The notes: a model not told the origin generated them from the letters alone. A stretch of 60,957 nucleotides of DNA from an uncultured Prochlorococcus sp. (GCA_902571335.1 CACGBT010000009.1:1-60957); one strand, 5' to 3'. Shown: positions 46,434 to 56,341, counted from the stretch's first letter. Numbers and translations are program-made.

Positions 46434-46470
46434 TTTTATTTGTTTAATAATTATTCCGATATTTTAATAG

Positions 46471-46854
46471 TTAAAGTAACTTTTCAAGGTTTTCCTTAAT
46501 GGTATTTATATCAATGTTATCTTTATTACTATTTTTGTCTTCCTCCCAATTTTCAACTTCTATGTTTTTCTGGGGAGGTGAAATTAACAACCTGTCTTCT
46601 GCGGTTTTAGGTACAAAATTTTTTTCTACTAATTTGCATTCATAATCTAATTTAATGCAGAAATCCTTTATTTCCTCAATATTGATCATTTCAACTGTTG
46701 GCAAAGGAAAATCTTGAGCTTCTAGTAGACCACAATATCTTGTTGCATCATCCTTATCTTCAAACATAAGAACAATGGTCCTTCCTTTAAGTTCGATTGA
46801 ATGAATTCCTTCCTTATCTGTTCCTGAATTATATAAAAGAACAAATATGTTCAT
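46471..46854 (-). CDS. DUF3110 family protein
   Basis: 127 residues. The opening MNIFVLLYNSGTDKEGIHSI and MFEDKDDATRYCGLLEAQDF match DUF3110, a cyanobacterial and plastid family of unknown function. The C-terminus is acidic and probably disordered. Located directly after dnaK-dnaJ on the same strand, 33 bases away, which may hint at a chaperone link but nothing more. Confidence 0.78.
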   Translation of the reverse strand: MNIFVLLYNSGTDKEGIHSIELKGRTIVLMFEDKDDATRYCGLLEAQDFPLPTVEMINIEEIKDFCIKLDYECKLVEKNFVPKTAEDRLLISPPQKNIEVENWEEDKNSNKDNIDINTIKENLEKLL

Positions 46855-46887
46855 AAGTATTTATTTTTCTATTTATATAATATTTGA

Positions 46888-47814
46888 TTAAGATTCAGAA
46901 AGTGATAATTCTTGTAGTCTTGTATATAAAGCAATTTCTTCATCATTAATATCAGCAGGTATCACTACCAAGATTTCAACATATTGATCACCTATATTAT
47001 CTTCGAAAGTTAAACCCCTACCTTTCAAACGTAACATTCTTCCAGTGGACGATTTTGGTGGGACTTGAAGTGTGACATTTCCATCAAGGGTAGGAACCTC
47101 TACGGCACAACCAAGAAGAGCATCATGAGGAAACAACTCTAATTTATAAAGAACTCTTAAACCATCAATTCTAAGACCGCTTTCCGTTTGAACTTTTAAC
47201 TGTAGATAATGATCTTTACCTCCTCTAGCAATATTTTCAAGTCTTAATCTCCATCCATCTCCAGCGAAAGGAGGTGTATCAACTTCTACTACGGTTTCAT
47301 CTTCAAGCTCTATTAAAATTGAAGCTCCATTTAAGGCTTCATCAGGAGTCAATTCAATAACTGTTTCAATATCTTGATGAAGTTTAACTGGAGGCGGCTC
47401 TTCTGGAGAGGTTGTAGGGTATTCATAATTATTAAATCCATCGTTATTAGTATTTGTCGATTCATCCTCAAATGATTCATTATCATTTTCCTCGTAATTC
47501 TTTGGTGAGTATTCATATCCAAATAATGAATCAAGATAATCTTGAAAATCAGGAAACCCTGTCTTGAAATTATTATTTTCGTAATCATCCTGGATATTTT
47601 CATCCGAACCATGTTTAAAAATATTAGGATCTCGTAAATATTCGTAAGCTTCGTTAATTAATTTAAATCTTTCTTCTGCATTTAGATCATTTTTATTTAA
47701 ATCTGGATGCCATTTTCTTGCTTCTCTTCGAAAGGCCTTTTTAAGTTCTTTAATATCGAAATCAGGGGATAAACCCAAAATCGACAAATAGTCTTTTTTA
47801 GAGGAAGTAGTCAT
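46888..47814 (-). CDS. dnaJ: DnaJ-family co-chaperone (type without zinc finger)
   Basis: 308 residues from ATG at 47814 ([17 protein letters not shown]). J domain with HPD at 36-38, an acidic Asn-rich linker, then the two C-terminal substrate-binding barrels. The Cys-rich zinc fingers of classical DnaJ are absent, so it belongs with CbpA-like J proteins. The gene overlaps the end of dnaK by 17 bases, so the two are coupled and it is probably the partner of that DnaK. A longer frame to 47847 is not needed. Confidence 0.92.
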   Translation of the reverse strand: MTTSSKKDYLSILGLSPDFDIKELKKAFRREARKWHPDLNKNDLNAEERFKLINEAYEYLRDPNIFKHGSDENIQDDYENNNFKTGFPDFQDYLDSLFGYEYSPKNYEENDNESFEDESTNTNNDGFNNYEYPTTSPEEPPPVKLHQDIETVIELTPDEALNGASILIELEDETVVEVDTPPFAGDGWRLRLENIARGGKDHYLQLKVQTESGLRIDGLRVLYKLELFPHDALLGCAVEVPTLDGNVTLQVPPKSSTGRMLRLKGRGLTFEDNIGDQYVEILVVIPADINDEEIALYTRLQELSLSES

Positions 47815-49795
47815 TGTCCCACGGATCATCGTCCCTAGAATTACCATACCTCGAATTTCTATAATTTCTATTCATTTGATTATCCCAAGGATCATCATCC
47901 CAATAATCATCAGAAAAGAGTTCATCCTTTAATGATCCAAATGTATTTTTAATGCTCTGTAAAGGATTATTATCAGTTTTCTTTTCTGCCGCAAATTTTC
48001 TGTTTAAGCCGAATAATGCTTCTTGTAAAGCACTTACTGAAATTTCTAATTCTTGATGATCATCATCTTCAATATACTCTTCAACATCTTGAATAGCTAA
48101 TTCAACAGCTCGTTGTTGCCTTTCGGCCCCATAAGGGCCAAATTCTAATGAAGCATCCCTAAGTCTTCTCTCAGCTTGCGCAATAAGAGTTAAAGCACTA
48201 TTTTTTCTATCAATTACAGATCTTCTCTTCCTATCTTCATTAGCTTTTACCTTTGCTTCTTCAATTATCGAATTTATTTCTTGTTCATTTAAGTTAGAAC
48301 CTCCAGAAATTGTAACTGTTTGCTTTCTTCCAGTTGTTCTATCAGTTGCACTTACTTCTAAAAGACCATTAGCATCAATATCAAATGCTACCTGAACTTG
48401 AGGTATTCCCCTTGGAGCTGGAGGTATCCCTGATAGTCTAAATTTACCAAGTGATTTGTTTTCGGAGGCTAAAGGCCTTTCTCCCTGCCGTACTTGAACA
48501 ACTACTGATGATTGATTAGCTTCAGAAGTACTAAAAACATCAGATTGCCTAACTGGTATTGGCGTATTACGAGGAATAAGTACCTTCATAAGACCACCAA
48601 TAGTTTCTAAACCTAAAGATAACGGAGTAACGTCATTTAGGAGTAAATCTTGTAAATCACCACTAATAATTCCAGATTGTATCGCAGCTCCAACTGCTAC
48701 GACTTCATCAGGATTAACAGATTGACAAGGATCATTTGGCACAAGAGTCTTTACTAATTGTTGAACCATTGGGATTCTTGTGCTGCCACCTACAAGAACT
48801 ACCTCATCAATATCTTCTGCGTTCCATCCAGAATCATCTAAAGCTATTTGAACAGGCTCTAATAATCTATCTAGTAAATCTTGTGATAATGATTCAAATA
48901 TTTTTCTATCTAAGGTTTCTTCAATATGTAACGGACCATCTTTACTTGTTGTGATAAATGGTAAAGATATTTTTGTTTTTTGCAATCCTGACAATTCACA
49001 TTTAGCTTTTTCAGCAGCCTCAGTTAATCTCTGTAAAGCTTGTCTATCCCTTCTTAAATCAATATCATGTTTAGCAATAAATTTTTCTGCCAGCCAATCA
49101 ACTATTTTTGAATCAAAATTGTTTCCTCCTAGCTGTGTATCACCACAAGTGGCTTTAACATCAAATACGCCATTGGAAATTTTTAATAATGAAACATCAA
49201 ATGTTCCTCCTCCTAAATCAAAAACCAAAACATTATTAGAAGAACTTTTTTCAAAACCATAAGCTAGAGCAGCAGCAGTAGGTTCATTGAGAATTCTATC
49301 TACTTTAATACCAGCTAAAATTGCAGAATCCTTTGTAGCTTGCCTTTGAGATTCATTAAAGTAGGCAGGGACAGTAATAACGGCAGAATCAACAGTATCT
49401 CCAAGATATGTTTCAGCATCATTAATTAATTTTCTAATCAACGAACTCACTAATTCTTCTGGTGCATACTCTCTTTCTGTATTTGGACTAAGAACCCTAA
49501 CGCTTCCATTGGTATTAGCCTTTACGTTGTAAGGGACAGAAATACTATTCTCATCTAATTCATCCCAGTCACTACCAATAAATCTTTTTAGGTTATAAAA
49601 GGTATTCTTAGGATTTAGAACAAGTTGTCTTCTCGCTTGGTCTCCTATTACTATTTCCTTATCTTTTGTAAATCCAACGATTGATGGTGTAGTTCTAGAA
49701 CCTTCAGAATTCGCAATAACAATTGGACGACCAGCTTCAATAACTCCTACAACAGAGTTTGTAGTACCTAAATCAATTCCAACTAATTGCCCCAT
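47798..49795 (-). CDS. dnaK: Chaperone protein DnaK (Hsp70)
   Basis: 665 residues. N-terminal ATPase with [51 protein letters not shown] and [10 protein letters not shown], then substrate-binding domain with [20 protein letters not shown]. The C-terminal tail is unusual: after the helical lid it carries DDDPWDN-type acidic, Trp-rich repeats instead of the E-E-V-D-type end. Cyanobacteria have several DnaK paralogues and this is one with a divergent tail. No CIRCE element was seen upstream. Confidence 0.96.
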   Translation of the reverse strand: MGQLVGIDLGTTNSVVGVIEAGRPIVIANSEGSRTTPSIVGFTKDKEIVIGDQARRQLVLNPKNTFYNLKRFIGSDWDELDENSISVPYNVKANTNGSVRVLSPNTEREYAPEELVSSLIRKLINDAETYLGDTVDSAVITVPAYFNESQRQATKDSAILAGIKVDRILNEPTAAALAYGFEKSSSNNVLVFDLGGGTFDVSLLKISNGVFDVKATCGDTQLGGNNFDSKIVDWLAEKFIAKHDIDLRRDRQALQRLTEAAEKAKCELSGLQKTKISLPFITTSKDGPLHIEETLDRKIFESLSQDLLDRLLEPVQIALDDSGWNAEDIDEVVLVGGSTRIPMVQQLVKTLVPNDPCQSVNPDEVVAVGAAIQSGIISGDLQDLLLNDVTPLSLGLETIGGLMKVLIPRNTPIPVRQSDVFSTSEANQSSVVVQVRQGERPLASENKSLGKFRLSGIPPAPRGIPQVQVAFDIDANGLLEVSATDRTTGRKQTVTISGGSNLNEQEINSIIEEAKVKANEDRKRRSVIDRKNSALTLIAQAERRLRDASLEFGPYGAERQQRAVELAIQDVEEYIEDDDHQELEISVSALQEALFGLNRKFAAEKKTDNNPLQSIKNTFGSLKDELFSDDYWDDDPWDNQMNRNYRNSRYGNSRDDDPWDNDYFL

Positions 49796-50008
49796 GATTT
49801 TAGATCGCTAAAAAAAAGCAAAATTTACTAATAATTTAATTAATTTTTATCTTAGATATTTACATATAATAGTAAAAATCAAATATTTTCAACTTAATTT
49901 AAATAAATAAGATTATTTATAACTTGTCAAAAAGATTACTATCTATTTTAAAAGATTTTTTAATTACAAAATTGTTGATGTAGTTAACCAAAATAAACTA
50001 ATATAAAA

Positions 50009-50095
50009 CGGAGAGAGAGGGATTCGAACCCTCGATAAAGTTGCCCCTATACAGCATTTCCAGTGCTGCGCCTTCAACCACTCGGCCACCTCTCC
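50009..50095 (-). tRNA. trnS: tRNA-Ser (GGA anticodon)
   Basis: 87 bases with a long variable arm, as expected for Ser. The acceptor arm GGAGAGG pairs with TCTCTCC (one G-T pair), discriminator G; the anticodon stem CAGCA/TGCTG has loop CTGGAAA with GGA at 50059-50061; T-loop TTCGAAT is present. It reads UCC/UCU codons. Confidence 0.95.
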
Positions 50096-50144
50096 CTAGA
50101 TAATCATTTTAACCCTTCATCATCTCATTTTAGAGGAAAGTTAT

Positions 50145-50519
50145 TTGAAAAAGACTTTCACAGTCACGATTAAAAATAAGGAAACCGGAAAGGTCTACCA
50201 AGAGCAGGTTAATAGTGATGAGTACATACTTAAGGAATTTGAAAAGAAAGGTTTCAAACTTGCTTTTTCATGTAGAAATGGTTGCTGTACAAGTTGTGCA
50301 GTTAAAATAAAATCTGGTAGTTTGAAACAACCAGAAGCCATGGGTGTATCTCAGGCTTTAAAAGACAAAGGCTATGCTCTTCTTTGTGTTGCTAAGGCAA
50401 CTTCTGATCTTGAGGTAGAAACTACATATGAAGATGAAGTTTACGATCTACAATTTGGACAATATTTTGGTAGGGGAAATACAAGAGTTGCGCCACCCTG
50501 GGAATTTGAGGAAGATTAA
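50145..50519 (+). CDS. 2Fe-2S ferredoxin with C-terminal extension
   Basis: 124 residues. The plant-type [2Fe-2S] site is C43-x4-C48-x2-C51 plus Cys81 (CRNGCCTSC and ALLCVAKA). It differs from photosynthetic PetF by a C-terminal extension of about 28 residues after the last strand, ending FGRGNTRVAPPWEFEED, as in the FdC2 group of cyanobacteria and plants. TTG at 50145 is the start: GAGGAAAG at 50133-50140 sits at the right spacing for ribosome binding. Electron partners unknown. Confidence 0.88.
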   Translation: MKKTFTVTIKNKETGKVYQEQVNSDEYILKEFEKKGFKLAFSCRNGCCTSCAVKIKSGSLKQPEAMGVSQALKDKGYALLCVAKATSDLEVETTYEDEVYDLQFGQYFGRGNTRVAPPWEFEED

Positions 50520-50524
50520 TTATC

Positions 50525-51373
50525 ATGTTTGAATTAAGTGAAATAGAGGAACTTGCAAATCAAGTAAACTTATCCATTTTGTATGAAATAGCCAAGAATT
50601 CCGCTCAAATTGGTAAAGAAATATTAAAAGTTAATTACAATAAAATTCAGAAAATATCATCAAAGGGTAGGAAGGGTGATCTTGTTACCAATGTAGATTT
50701 GGAAGTTGAAAATAAAATAAAAGAATATTTATTAGAAAAGACCCCAAACATCTCTATAAATGCAGAGGAATCGGGTAAATTAACCAAATCTTCGGATTTA
50801 ACGTGGTGTATAGACCCACTAGACGGTACAACTAATTATTCCCATGGATATCCTTTTTTTGGGACTTCTATTGGTCTTGTATATAAAAACAAGCCAATTA
50901 TAGGTGCCATATCAGTACCTTATTTAGATGAACTATATTCAGCCTGTATAGGTTTAGGCTCATTCTGCAATGATAGTGAACTTAAAGTATCGAATCCATC
51001 TAATCTTTCTGATAGTTTACTTGTAACGGGTTTCTCTTATGACAGATTTGAGACAGAGGATAATAATTATGCTGAATTTTGTTATTTAACACATAAAACT
51101 AGAGGTGTTAGAAGAGGAGGTGCAGCAGCAGTTGATCTAGCATTCGTTGCTGCAGGTAAGGTAGATGGATACTGGGAAAGAGGACTGGAGGTATGGGACC
51201 TAGCAGCCGGTGCTATTATTGTTAAAGAGGCTGGTGGTATTATTTCTGATTATCCATCAGGCGAATTTAATTTAAGTTCAGGAAGAATTTTAGCTTGTTC
51301 TCCCAGCCTTGAGAATGAATTTAAAAATGAACTAGATAAAGTCTCTCCATTTAAAAAAAATCTCTATACCTAA
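50525..51373 (+). CDS. Inositol monophosphatase-family protein
   Basis: 282 residues. Metal-binding motifs of the family: EESGKL, WCIDPLDGTTNYSHG and GLEVWDLAAGAIIV, all intact. It acts on a sugar phosphate such as inositol-1-phosphate; the same fold includes fructose-1,6-bisphosphatase and histidinol-phosphate phosphatase. The adjacent hisZ, 18 bases downstream on the same strand, makes a role as histidinol-phosphatase worth testing (inference). Confidence 0.85.
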   Translation: MFELSEIEELANQVNLSILYEIAKNSAQIGKEILKVNYNKIQKISSKGRKGDLVTNVDLEVENKIKEYLLEKTPNISINAEESGKLTKSSDLTWCIDPLDGTTNYSHGYPFFGTSIGLVYKNKPIIGAISVPYLDELYSACIGLGSFCNDSELKVSNPSNLSDSLLVTGFSYDRFETEDNNYAEFCYLTHKTRGVRRGGAAAVDLAFVAAGKVDGYWERGLEVWDLAAGAIIVKEAGGIISDYPSGEFNLSSGRILACSPSLENEFKNELDKVSPFKKNLYT

Positions 51374-51391
51374 AATTAGTTAAATATTAAA

Positions 51392-52543
51392 ATGACCGAT
51401 ATAAAGGAAATTAAATTAATCGATGTAAAAAATAACTCAAACATAATAAATAATTTAAATAGTATTTATAAACTATGGGGATATGAAGAGGTTTCACCTT
51501 CATTTATAAATACATTAGAGACCATAAAAGGCCGAGGCGTTATTGATGAAAATCAGGTTGTAGGAATAGTAAGTAATAATTCATTATGTCTTAGGCCAGA
51601 AATGACAACATCTATTGTTAAATTGTCATCTACTAGATTAATAAATAAGAAAAGACCCATAAGATTATTCACTAATGGAACAGTTTTTGATAAAAAACAA
51701 AATAATAAAAATTCATTTAAGTTACAAGAAAAATTGCAGAGTGGAATTGAATTAATTGGATATGATACAAAATACCCAGAAATCGAAGTTATTAATATTT
51801 TGTTTGATTCAATCGACAATATTAATTTGAAGGATAGTTGTAATTTATATCTACTAGTAAGCACTACAAAAATAATGGACTTGATACTGAACAAATATAA
51901 GAATAATAATTTTGAAGAAATTAAGAAAAGTCTGGTTAATTTTGATCAAGATAATTTATCTAAATTAGGAATAGATGAAGATGATAAATATATTCTGAAA
52001 GATCTTTTATTCACACGAGGAGAGCCAATTACAATATTAAAAAAATTAAAAACTATATATGGTACTAGTAAAACATTAGATGACTTAAATTTTTTATTTG
52101 AAACATTATCAAAAATATCAAATAAATATGGTGTTAAATTACAACTTGATCCCACTTTTCAACCTCACTTGAATTTATACGAAGGAATAGTTTTTCAACT
52201 AATAGGGGATAATGGTAAAAATAAAAGCGTCATCGCAAAAGGCGGAAGATATGATGAATTAGTAAGATCATTTAGTCCTAATGAGAAAATATTTAATGGG
52301 ATTGGATTTTCAATTTCAGTAGATATTTTAAGAAATTTAATTAAAGAAGAAAAGAGAGATAAAAAAAAGATTTTATTGATGTTTAAAGATTCTTATTTGT
52401 TAGAAAAAGGTATGCATGAACAAAAAGTACAACAGAAAAAAGGAAATATTGCTGTCTTACATTTAAATCCATGTGATGACTTGGCTAAAGCCAATAAAAT
52501 TATGAAAGAAAATAATTGTAGTGAGATTTTGTGGGTTAAATAA
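51392..52543 (+). CDS. hisZ: ATP phosphoribosyltransferase regulatory subunit HisZ
   Basis: 383 residues, a HisRS-like class II fold without the catalytic HisRS motifs intact. LRPEMTTSIVKLSSTRL matches class II motif 2 area and AKGGRYDELVRSF is the HisRS/HisZ signature. HisZ works with the short HisG enzyme in the first histidine step. The gene is 18 bases after the inositol-monophosphatase-like gene. Confidence 0.85.
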   Translation: MTDIKEIKLIDVKNNSNIINNLNSIYKLWGYEEVSPSFINTLETIKGRGVIDENQVVGIVSNNSLCLRPEMTTSIVKLSSTRLINKKRPIRLFTNGTVFDKKQNNKNSFKLQEKLQSGIELIGYDTKYPEIEVINILFDSIDNINLKDSCNLYLLVSTTKIMDLILNKYKNNNFEEIKKSLVNFDQDNLSKLGIDEDDKYILKDLLFTRGEPITILKKLKTIYGTSKTLDDLNFLFETLSKISNKYGVKLQLDPTFQPHLNLYEGIVFQLIGDNGKNKSVIAKGGRYDELVRSFSPNEKIFNGIGFSISVDILRNLIKEEKRDKKKILLMFKDSYLLEKGMHEQKVQQKKGNIAVLHLNPCDDLAKANKIMKENNCSEILWVK

Positions 52544-52660
52544 AACCTTTTAAAAAGGTATTTAACTTGTAAATTCACATATTGTTCGGACAATACTCCT
52601 AATTAAACTTGATTAACTAGTTTTAACGAAATAATATTTAATATGTTTGATTTTTTTTAA

Positions 52661-54565
52661 ATGGAAAAAGGCGAAATTCGTATTAATACCGAAAATATTT
52701 TCCCAATTATCAAGAAGGCAGTATATTCTGACCATGAAATCTTCTTAAGAGAACTTGTTAGTAATGGTGTTGACGCAATTAGTAAAAGAAGAATGGCCTC
52801 TATGGCAGGTGATTGCGAGAATACTGAGGAGGCTCAAGTAAAAATAACAATTAATCGTGAAAAAAATACGTTAACAATTTCCGATAATGGAATTGGAATG
52901 AATGATGAAGAAATTAAGAAATACATAAATCAAGTTGCATTTTCTAGTGCTGAAGAATTTCTAACAAAATACAAAAAAGATAATGATGAATTCATAGGTC
53001 ATTTTGGATTAGGTTTTTATTCAAGTTTCATGGTGGCAGATAGAGTCGATATAGTAACTAAGTCGGCAATTGGTGAATCAAAAGCTTTCAAATGGTCTTG
53101 TGATGGATCGCCAAATTTCACGTTAGAGGAATCAGAAAGAGAAACAATTGGTACAGATGTTGTTCTTCACCTACTTGAAGAAGAAAAAGAGTTTATCGAG
53201 CCTGAAAGGATTAAATCACTAATAAAAAAATATTGTGATTTTATGCCAATAGATGTCTTATTAGAAGGAGAGACAATAAATAAGAAAAATCCTCCATGGA
53301 GAAAACAACCTAGTGAATTAAAAGATGAAGATTATATTGAGTTATATAAATACCTTTATCCTTTCCAGGGTGACCCACTGTTATGGATTCATCTAAATAC
53401 AGATTACCCATATGATATACAAGGGATATTGTATTTTCCAAAGTTGTCAGGTAGAGCTGATTGGGAAAAGGGAGAAATAAAACTATTTTGCAATCAAGTA
53501 TTTGTAAGCGATTCAATTAAAGAGATAGTACCAAAATACCTTTTACCCCTAAGAGGAGTTATTGACTCTACAGATATACCACTAAATGTTAGTAGAAGTG
53601 CATTACAAACAGATAGAAAAGTAAGGTCTATATCATCATTTATCTCCAAAAAAATCGCTAATAAACTGAAGGATTTGATAAGAAATTCTCCAGAATTTTA
53701 TACAGAAATTTGGGATTCAATATCAGCTTTTATTAAAATTGGTGCCATTGAAGATGATAAATTTGCTGAATTAGTCAATAACAGTATAATTTTTGAAACA
53801 ATAATAAATTCAGAAAAAGACGTAACTAAAGATATTGAAAATAAATCTCTTATAAAGTCTAATGATAAATATTTCACAACTCTCGCAAATTACAAAGAGC
53901 GAAATAAATTAACTGATTCTAAAAAAATAATTTACTGTTCAGATTTGATTGCTCAGTCTAGTGCATTAAATATCTGTTTATCTGATAATAAAGAAGTTAT
54001 TAAATCAGATCCATTAATTGACGCACAATTTCTTCCATGGTTGGAAAGTAAGAATGAAGATTATCAATTCCAAAGAGTAGATTCAGAAATAAATGAACTA
54101 GAAGATAAAGAATCTAAAGAAATTGTAGATAAGGATGGCAAATCAAATACAGATAATCTTAGAGATACGATAATTAAGGCCCTTAACAATGAGAAAGTAA
54201 CAGTTAAAGTGCAGTCACTTTCAAGTAAAGATGCTCCACCAGCGATGATCCTGCTCCCAGAACAAATGAGAAGAATTAATGATATGGGCGCTTACATGGA
54301 ACAAAAGATGCCAGGCTTACCTGAATATCATGTGCTCTTAATTAACAAAGAACATCCACTTATTATTGGTCTTAATAAAATTACAGGTAACAAAATAATT
54401 ATTGATGAAAAAGATCCTAATGAGAATCCATTGGCATCTAAAATTGCTAATCATGTTTACGATATGGCTAAGCTTTCCGTCGGTGGATTAGATCAAGAAC
54501 AGATAATTAATTTACAAAATAATAATGCCGAATTAATTTCAGAATTACTTAATTCAACAAATTGA
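52661..54565 (+). CDS. htpG: Molecular chaperone HtpG (Hsp90)
   Basis: 634 residues. GHKL ATPase with ELVSNGVDAISKRR (N-box; note V-D instead of the usual S-D), ISDNGIGMN and GHFGLGFYSSFMVAD, followed by the middle domain with PLNVSRSALQTDRKVRSI and a C-terminal dimerisation domain. It is a cytosolic chaperone. A short dyad (ATTGT-TCGG-ACAAT, 52581-52594) lies 67 bases before the start and could be regulatory. Confidence 0.94.
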   Translation: MEKGEIRINTENIFPIIKKAVYSDHEIFLRELVSNGVDAISKRRMASMAGDCENTEEAQVKITINREKNTLTISDNGIGMNDEEIKKYINQVAFSSAEEFLTKYKKDNDEFIGHFGLGFYSSFMVADRVDIVTKSAIGESKAFKWSCDGSPNFTLEESERETIGTDVVLHLLEEEKEFIEPERIKSLIKKYCDFMPIDVLLEGETINKKNPPWRKQPSELKDEDYIELYKYLYPFQGDPLLWIHLNTDYPYDIQGILYFPKLSGRADWEKGEIKLFCNQVFVSDSIKEIVPKYLLPLRGVIDSTDIPLNVSRSALQTDRKVRSISSFISKKIANKLKDLIRNSPEFYTEIWDSISAFIKIGAIEDDKFAELVNNSIIFETIINSEKDVTKDIENKSLIKSNDKYFTTLANYKERNKLTDSKKIIYCSDLIAQSSALNICLSDNKEVIKSDPLIDAQFLPWLESKNEDYQFQRVDSEINELEDKESKEIVDKDGKSNTDNLRDTIIKALNNEKVTVKVQSLSSKDAPPAMILLPEQMRRINDMGAYMEQKMPGLPEYHVLLINKEHPLIIGLNKITGNKIIIDEKDPNENPLASKIANHVYDMAKLSVGGLDQEQIINLQNNNAELISELLNSTN

Positions 54566-54604
54566 GTCATGTGTTAGAATTTTTGAAGATATAACTCAAT
54601 AAAT

Positions 54605-54841
54605 ATGTCAAGAGTTTGCGAACTGACCGGTGCAAAAGCTAATAATGGGATGGCAGTGAGTCACTCACATATTCGTACAAAAAAATTGCAACAAGTTAAT
54701 CTCCAAAAAAGGAGACTATGGTGGGAAGAGGGAAAAAAATGGGTAAATATTAAGATAAGTACCAAAGCCTTAAAGTCTATACAAAAAGTAGGTTTAGATA
54801 AATTTGCAAAATCAAATGGAGTTGATTTAAAAAAATTCTAA
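54605..54841 (+). CDS. rpmB: 50S ribosomal protein L28
   Basis: 78 residues, [20 protein letters not shown] then [20 protein letters not shown], matching L28 throughout. Located 39 bases after htpG. The next gene starts 5 bases later, so they may share a transcript. Confidence 0.95.
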   Translation: MSRVCELTGAKANNGMAVSHSHIRTKKLQQVNLQKRRLWWEEGKKWVNIKISTKALKSIQKVGLDKFAKSNGVDLKKF

Positions 54842-54846
54842 ATTTG

Positions 54847-55380
54847 ATGAGAAATTTAGTTGTAAGTCTATTAATACCATTTATTCTTTTATTTAATTGT
54901 AATTCAGCCTTCTCTTTTGATTTTGCTCCTGAAGTAGGTGATATTGCTCCAAACTTTCAATTAGAAGGTTTTAATAAAAACATAAAATCAAAAAAAATAT
55001 GGGAATTAAATGATTTTAAGGGTAAATGGCTTGTTATATATTTTTATCCAAAGGACTTTACAGCAGGTTGCACTCTTGAAGCTAAGGGTTTTTCAGAATT
55101 AAAAAAAGATTTTTCAAAATATAATGCCGAAATTGTTGGTATTAGTGCTGATAATCAAGATTCTCATGAAAGTTTCTGCAGTGAGAAATCCATAAATTAC
55201 ACTTTATTATCTGATTCTGAAGGAATTATTAGCGATAAATACGGTTCTTGGATTCCTCCATTTTCAGATAGAAATACTTTTTTGATTTCTCCTGAAGGGG
55301 AAATTTCTTATAGATGGATAAGTGTTTTACCTATAAATCATGCCAAAGAAGTACTTAATGTTCTAAAGAAAAAAATATAA
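54847..55380 (+). CDS. Secreted PrxQ/BCP-type peroxiredoxin
   Basis: 177 residues from ATG at 54847 (a TTG at 54844 is in frame). An N-terminal signal peptide (RNLVVSLLIPFILLF) suggests the lumen or periplasm. Peroxidatic Cys75 is in PKDFTAGCTLEAKGF. The nearby resolving Cys of classic PrxQ (at +5) is Lys80 here, though Cys111 could substitute, so it may be a 1-Cys type or use an alternative partner. Its substrates would be hydrogen peroxide or lipid peroxides. It precedes DUF2499 by 3 bases. Confidence 0.88.
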   Translation: MRNLVVSLLIPFILLFNCNSAFSFDFAPEVGDIAPNFQLEGFNKNIKSKKIWELNDFKGKWLVIYFYPKDFTAGCTLEAKGFSELKKDFSKYNAEIVGISADNQDSHESFCSEKSINYTLLSDSEGIISDKYGSWIPPFSDRNTFLISPEGEISYRWISVLPINHAKEVLNVLKKKI

Positions 55381-55383
55381 ATT

Positions 55384-55686
55384 TTGCACGAACTTTCATT
55401 TGGAACTTGGCTAATTCATCTCTCTTCAGTCATTGAATGGATTTTTACCATCTTTGTCATATACAAAATTTCTACATATAAAAATTATAATTTATTTTTT
55501 TGGTTAGGCTTAGCTATGGTCCCAAACTTAATAGGAGCTATGTGCGCTATAACCTGGCATATCTATGACAACCAAGAAAATCTTTACGGTCTAGTATCAC
55601 TTCAAGGAATATTTACATTTATTGGAAATTCAACATTAGCCTTAGCTGCAATAATAATTTTCAAAGAAAAAGAGACTTATGAATGA
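55384..55686 (+). CDS. DUF2499 family membrane protein
   Basis: 100 residues, three membrane spans (about 14-26, 38-54, 71-93). Opening LSFGTWLIHLSSVIEWIFTI is typical of the family, which is found in cyanobacteria and plastids. TTG at 55384 is the start. It overlaps the next gene by 8 bases; the two families are commonly neighbours in cyanobacteria, suggesting a joint membrane function that is unknown. Confidence 0.8.
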   Translation: MHELSFGTWLIHLSSVIEWIFTIFVIYKISTYKNYNLFFWLGLAMVPNLIGAMCAITWHIYDNQENLYGLVSLQGIFTFIGNSTLALAAIIIFKEKETYE

Positions 55687-56014
55687 TTTATTTATAAAAT
55701 TTTTAGAAAAATTAGCTTCAATTGACAACACATTTTTGTTCGCAGTATCAATAATTCCATATGCAATATTTTTGTTTTACTTATATAAAATCAAAATTTT
55801 TAATATTTTTGTAAAAACAGGTTTTTCCTTAACTGTTTTATTCGTATTCATAACTATATTGGTATCTATCTTCTCTCTGAATTACTATGATAAAACCCTT
55901 GTTGAGGTTGACTTCCTGCATGGTTTTGCAGAATCCTTTCTAACTCTAAGTGATTTTGTTATTTTGTTTGGATTTATAAAGTTGTTAAATAGCTTAGAAG
56001 TAAACAACTCTTAA
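55679..56014 (+). CDS. DUF3593 family membrane protein
   Basis: 111 residues, with three hydrophobic stretches (about 17-35, 46-67 and 84-104). Starts inside the end of DUF2499 (8-base overlap), as in other cyanobacteria. The shared segment EVDFLHGFAESFLTLSDFVI is typical of the family. Function unknown; likely acts with the DUF2499 protein in the same membrane. Confidence 0.78.
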   Translation: MNDLFIKFLEKLASIDNTFLFAVSIIPYAIFLFYLYKIKIFNIFVKTGFSLTVLFVFITILVSIFSLNYYDKTLVEVDFLHGFAESFLTLSDFVILFGFIKLLNSLEVNNS

Positions 56015-56080
56015 GACCTTTTACAATTTTGTGTTTTTTAGGTAAAAGTATTAGAGAATATATAAAAATAACGATTTTTT

Positions 56081-56341
56081 ATGTTTACTACATTATTTGC
56101 AGCTGCAGATCCAGCAACTTTTTCATGGTCTCCAAAGTGTGCCGTCGTAATGATTGCATGTAATGTTTTTGCTTATGCAATTGCTAGAGCAACTATAAGA
56201 AAACCTAATGAAGGTTTTGAAATACCTAATTCAAAATTCTATGGTGGTTTAAGTCACGCATCTGTTGTAGGTGCTAATTGCCTAGGTCATATTTTTGGAA
56301 TTGGTGCAATCTTAGGATTAGCCTCACGTGGTGTTTTATAA
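56081..56341 (+). CDS. psaK: Photosystem I reaction center subunit PsaK
   Basis: 86 residues with two membrane helices. WSPKCAVVMIACNVFAYAIA, RKPNEGFEIP and the LSHASVVGANCLGHIFGIG segment match PsaK. It binds chlorophyll at the edge of PSI and is important for light-harvesting attachment and trimer-facing energy transfer. It is followed by the convergent dxs. Confidence 0.94.
   Translation: MFTTLFAAADPATFSWSPKCAVVMIACNVFAYAIARATIRKPNEGFEIPNSKFYGGLSHASVVGANCLGHIFGIGAILGLASRGVL

Noticed and set aside
49796..50008. CIRCE heat-shock operator before dnaK
   Set aside because: No TTAGCACTC-N9-GAGTGCTAA-like inverted repeat in the gap; only AT-rich DNA and a few short A or T runs.
52545..52559. 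Small inverted repeat after hisZ
   Set aside because: ACCTTTT/AAAAGGT with almost no loop; too weak to call a terminator.
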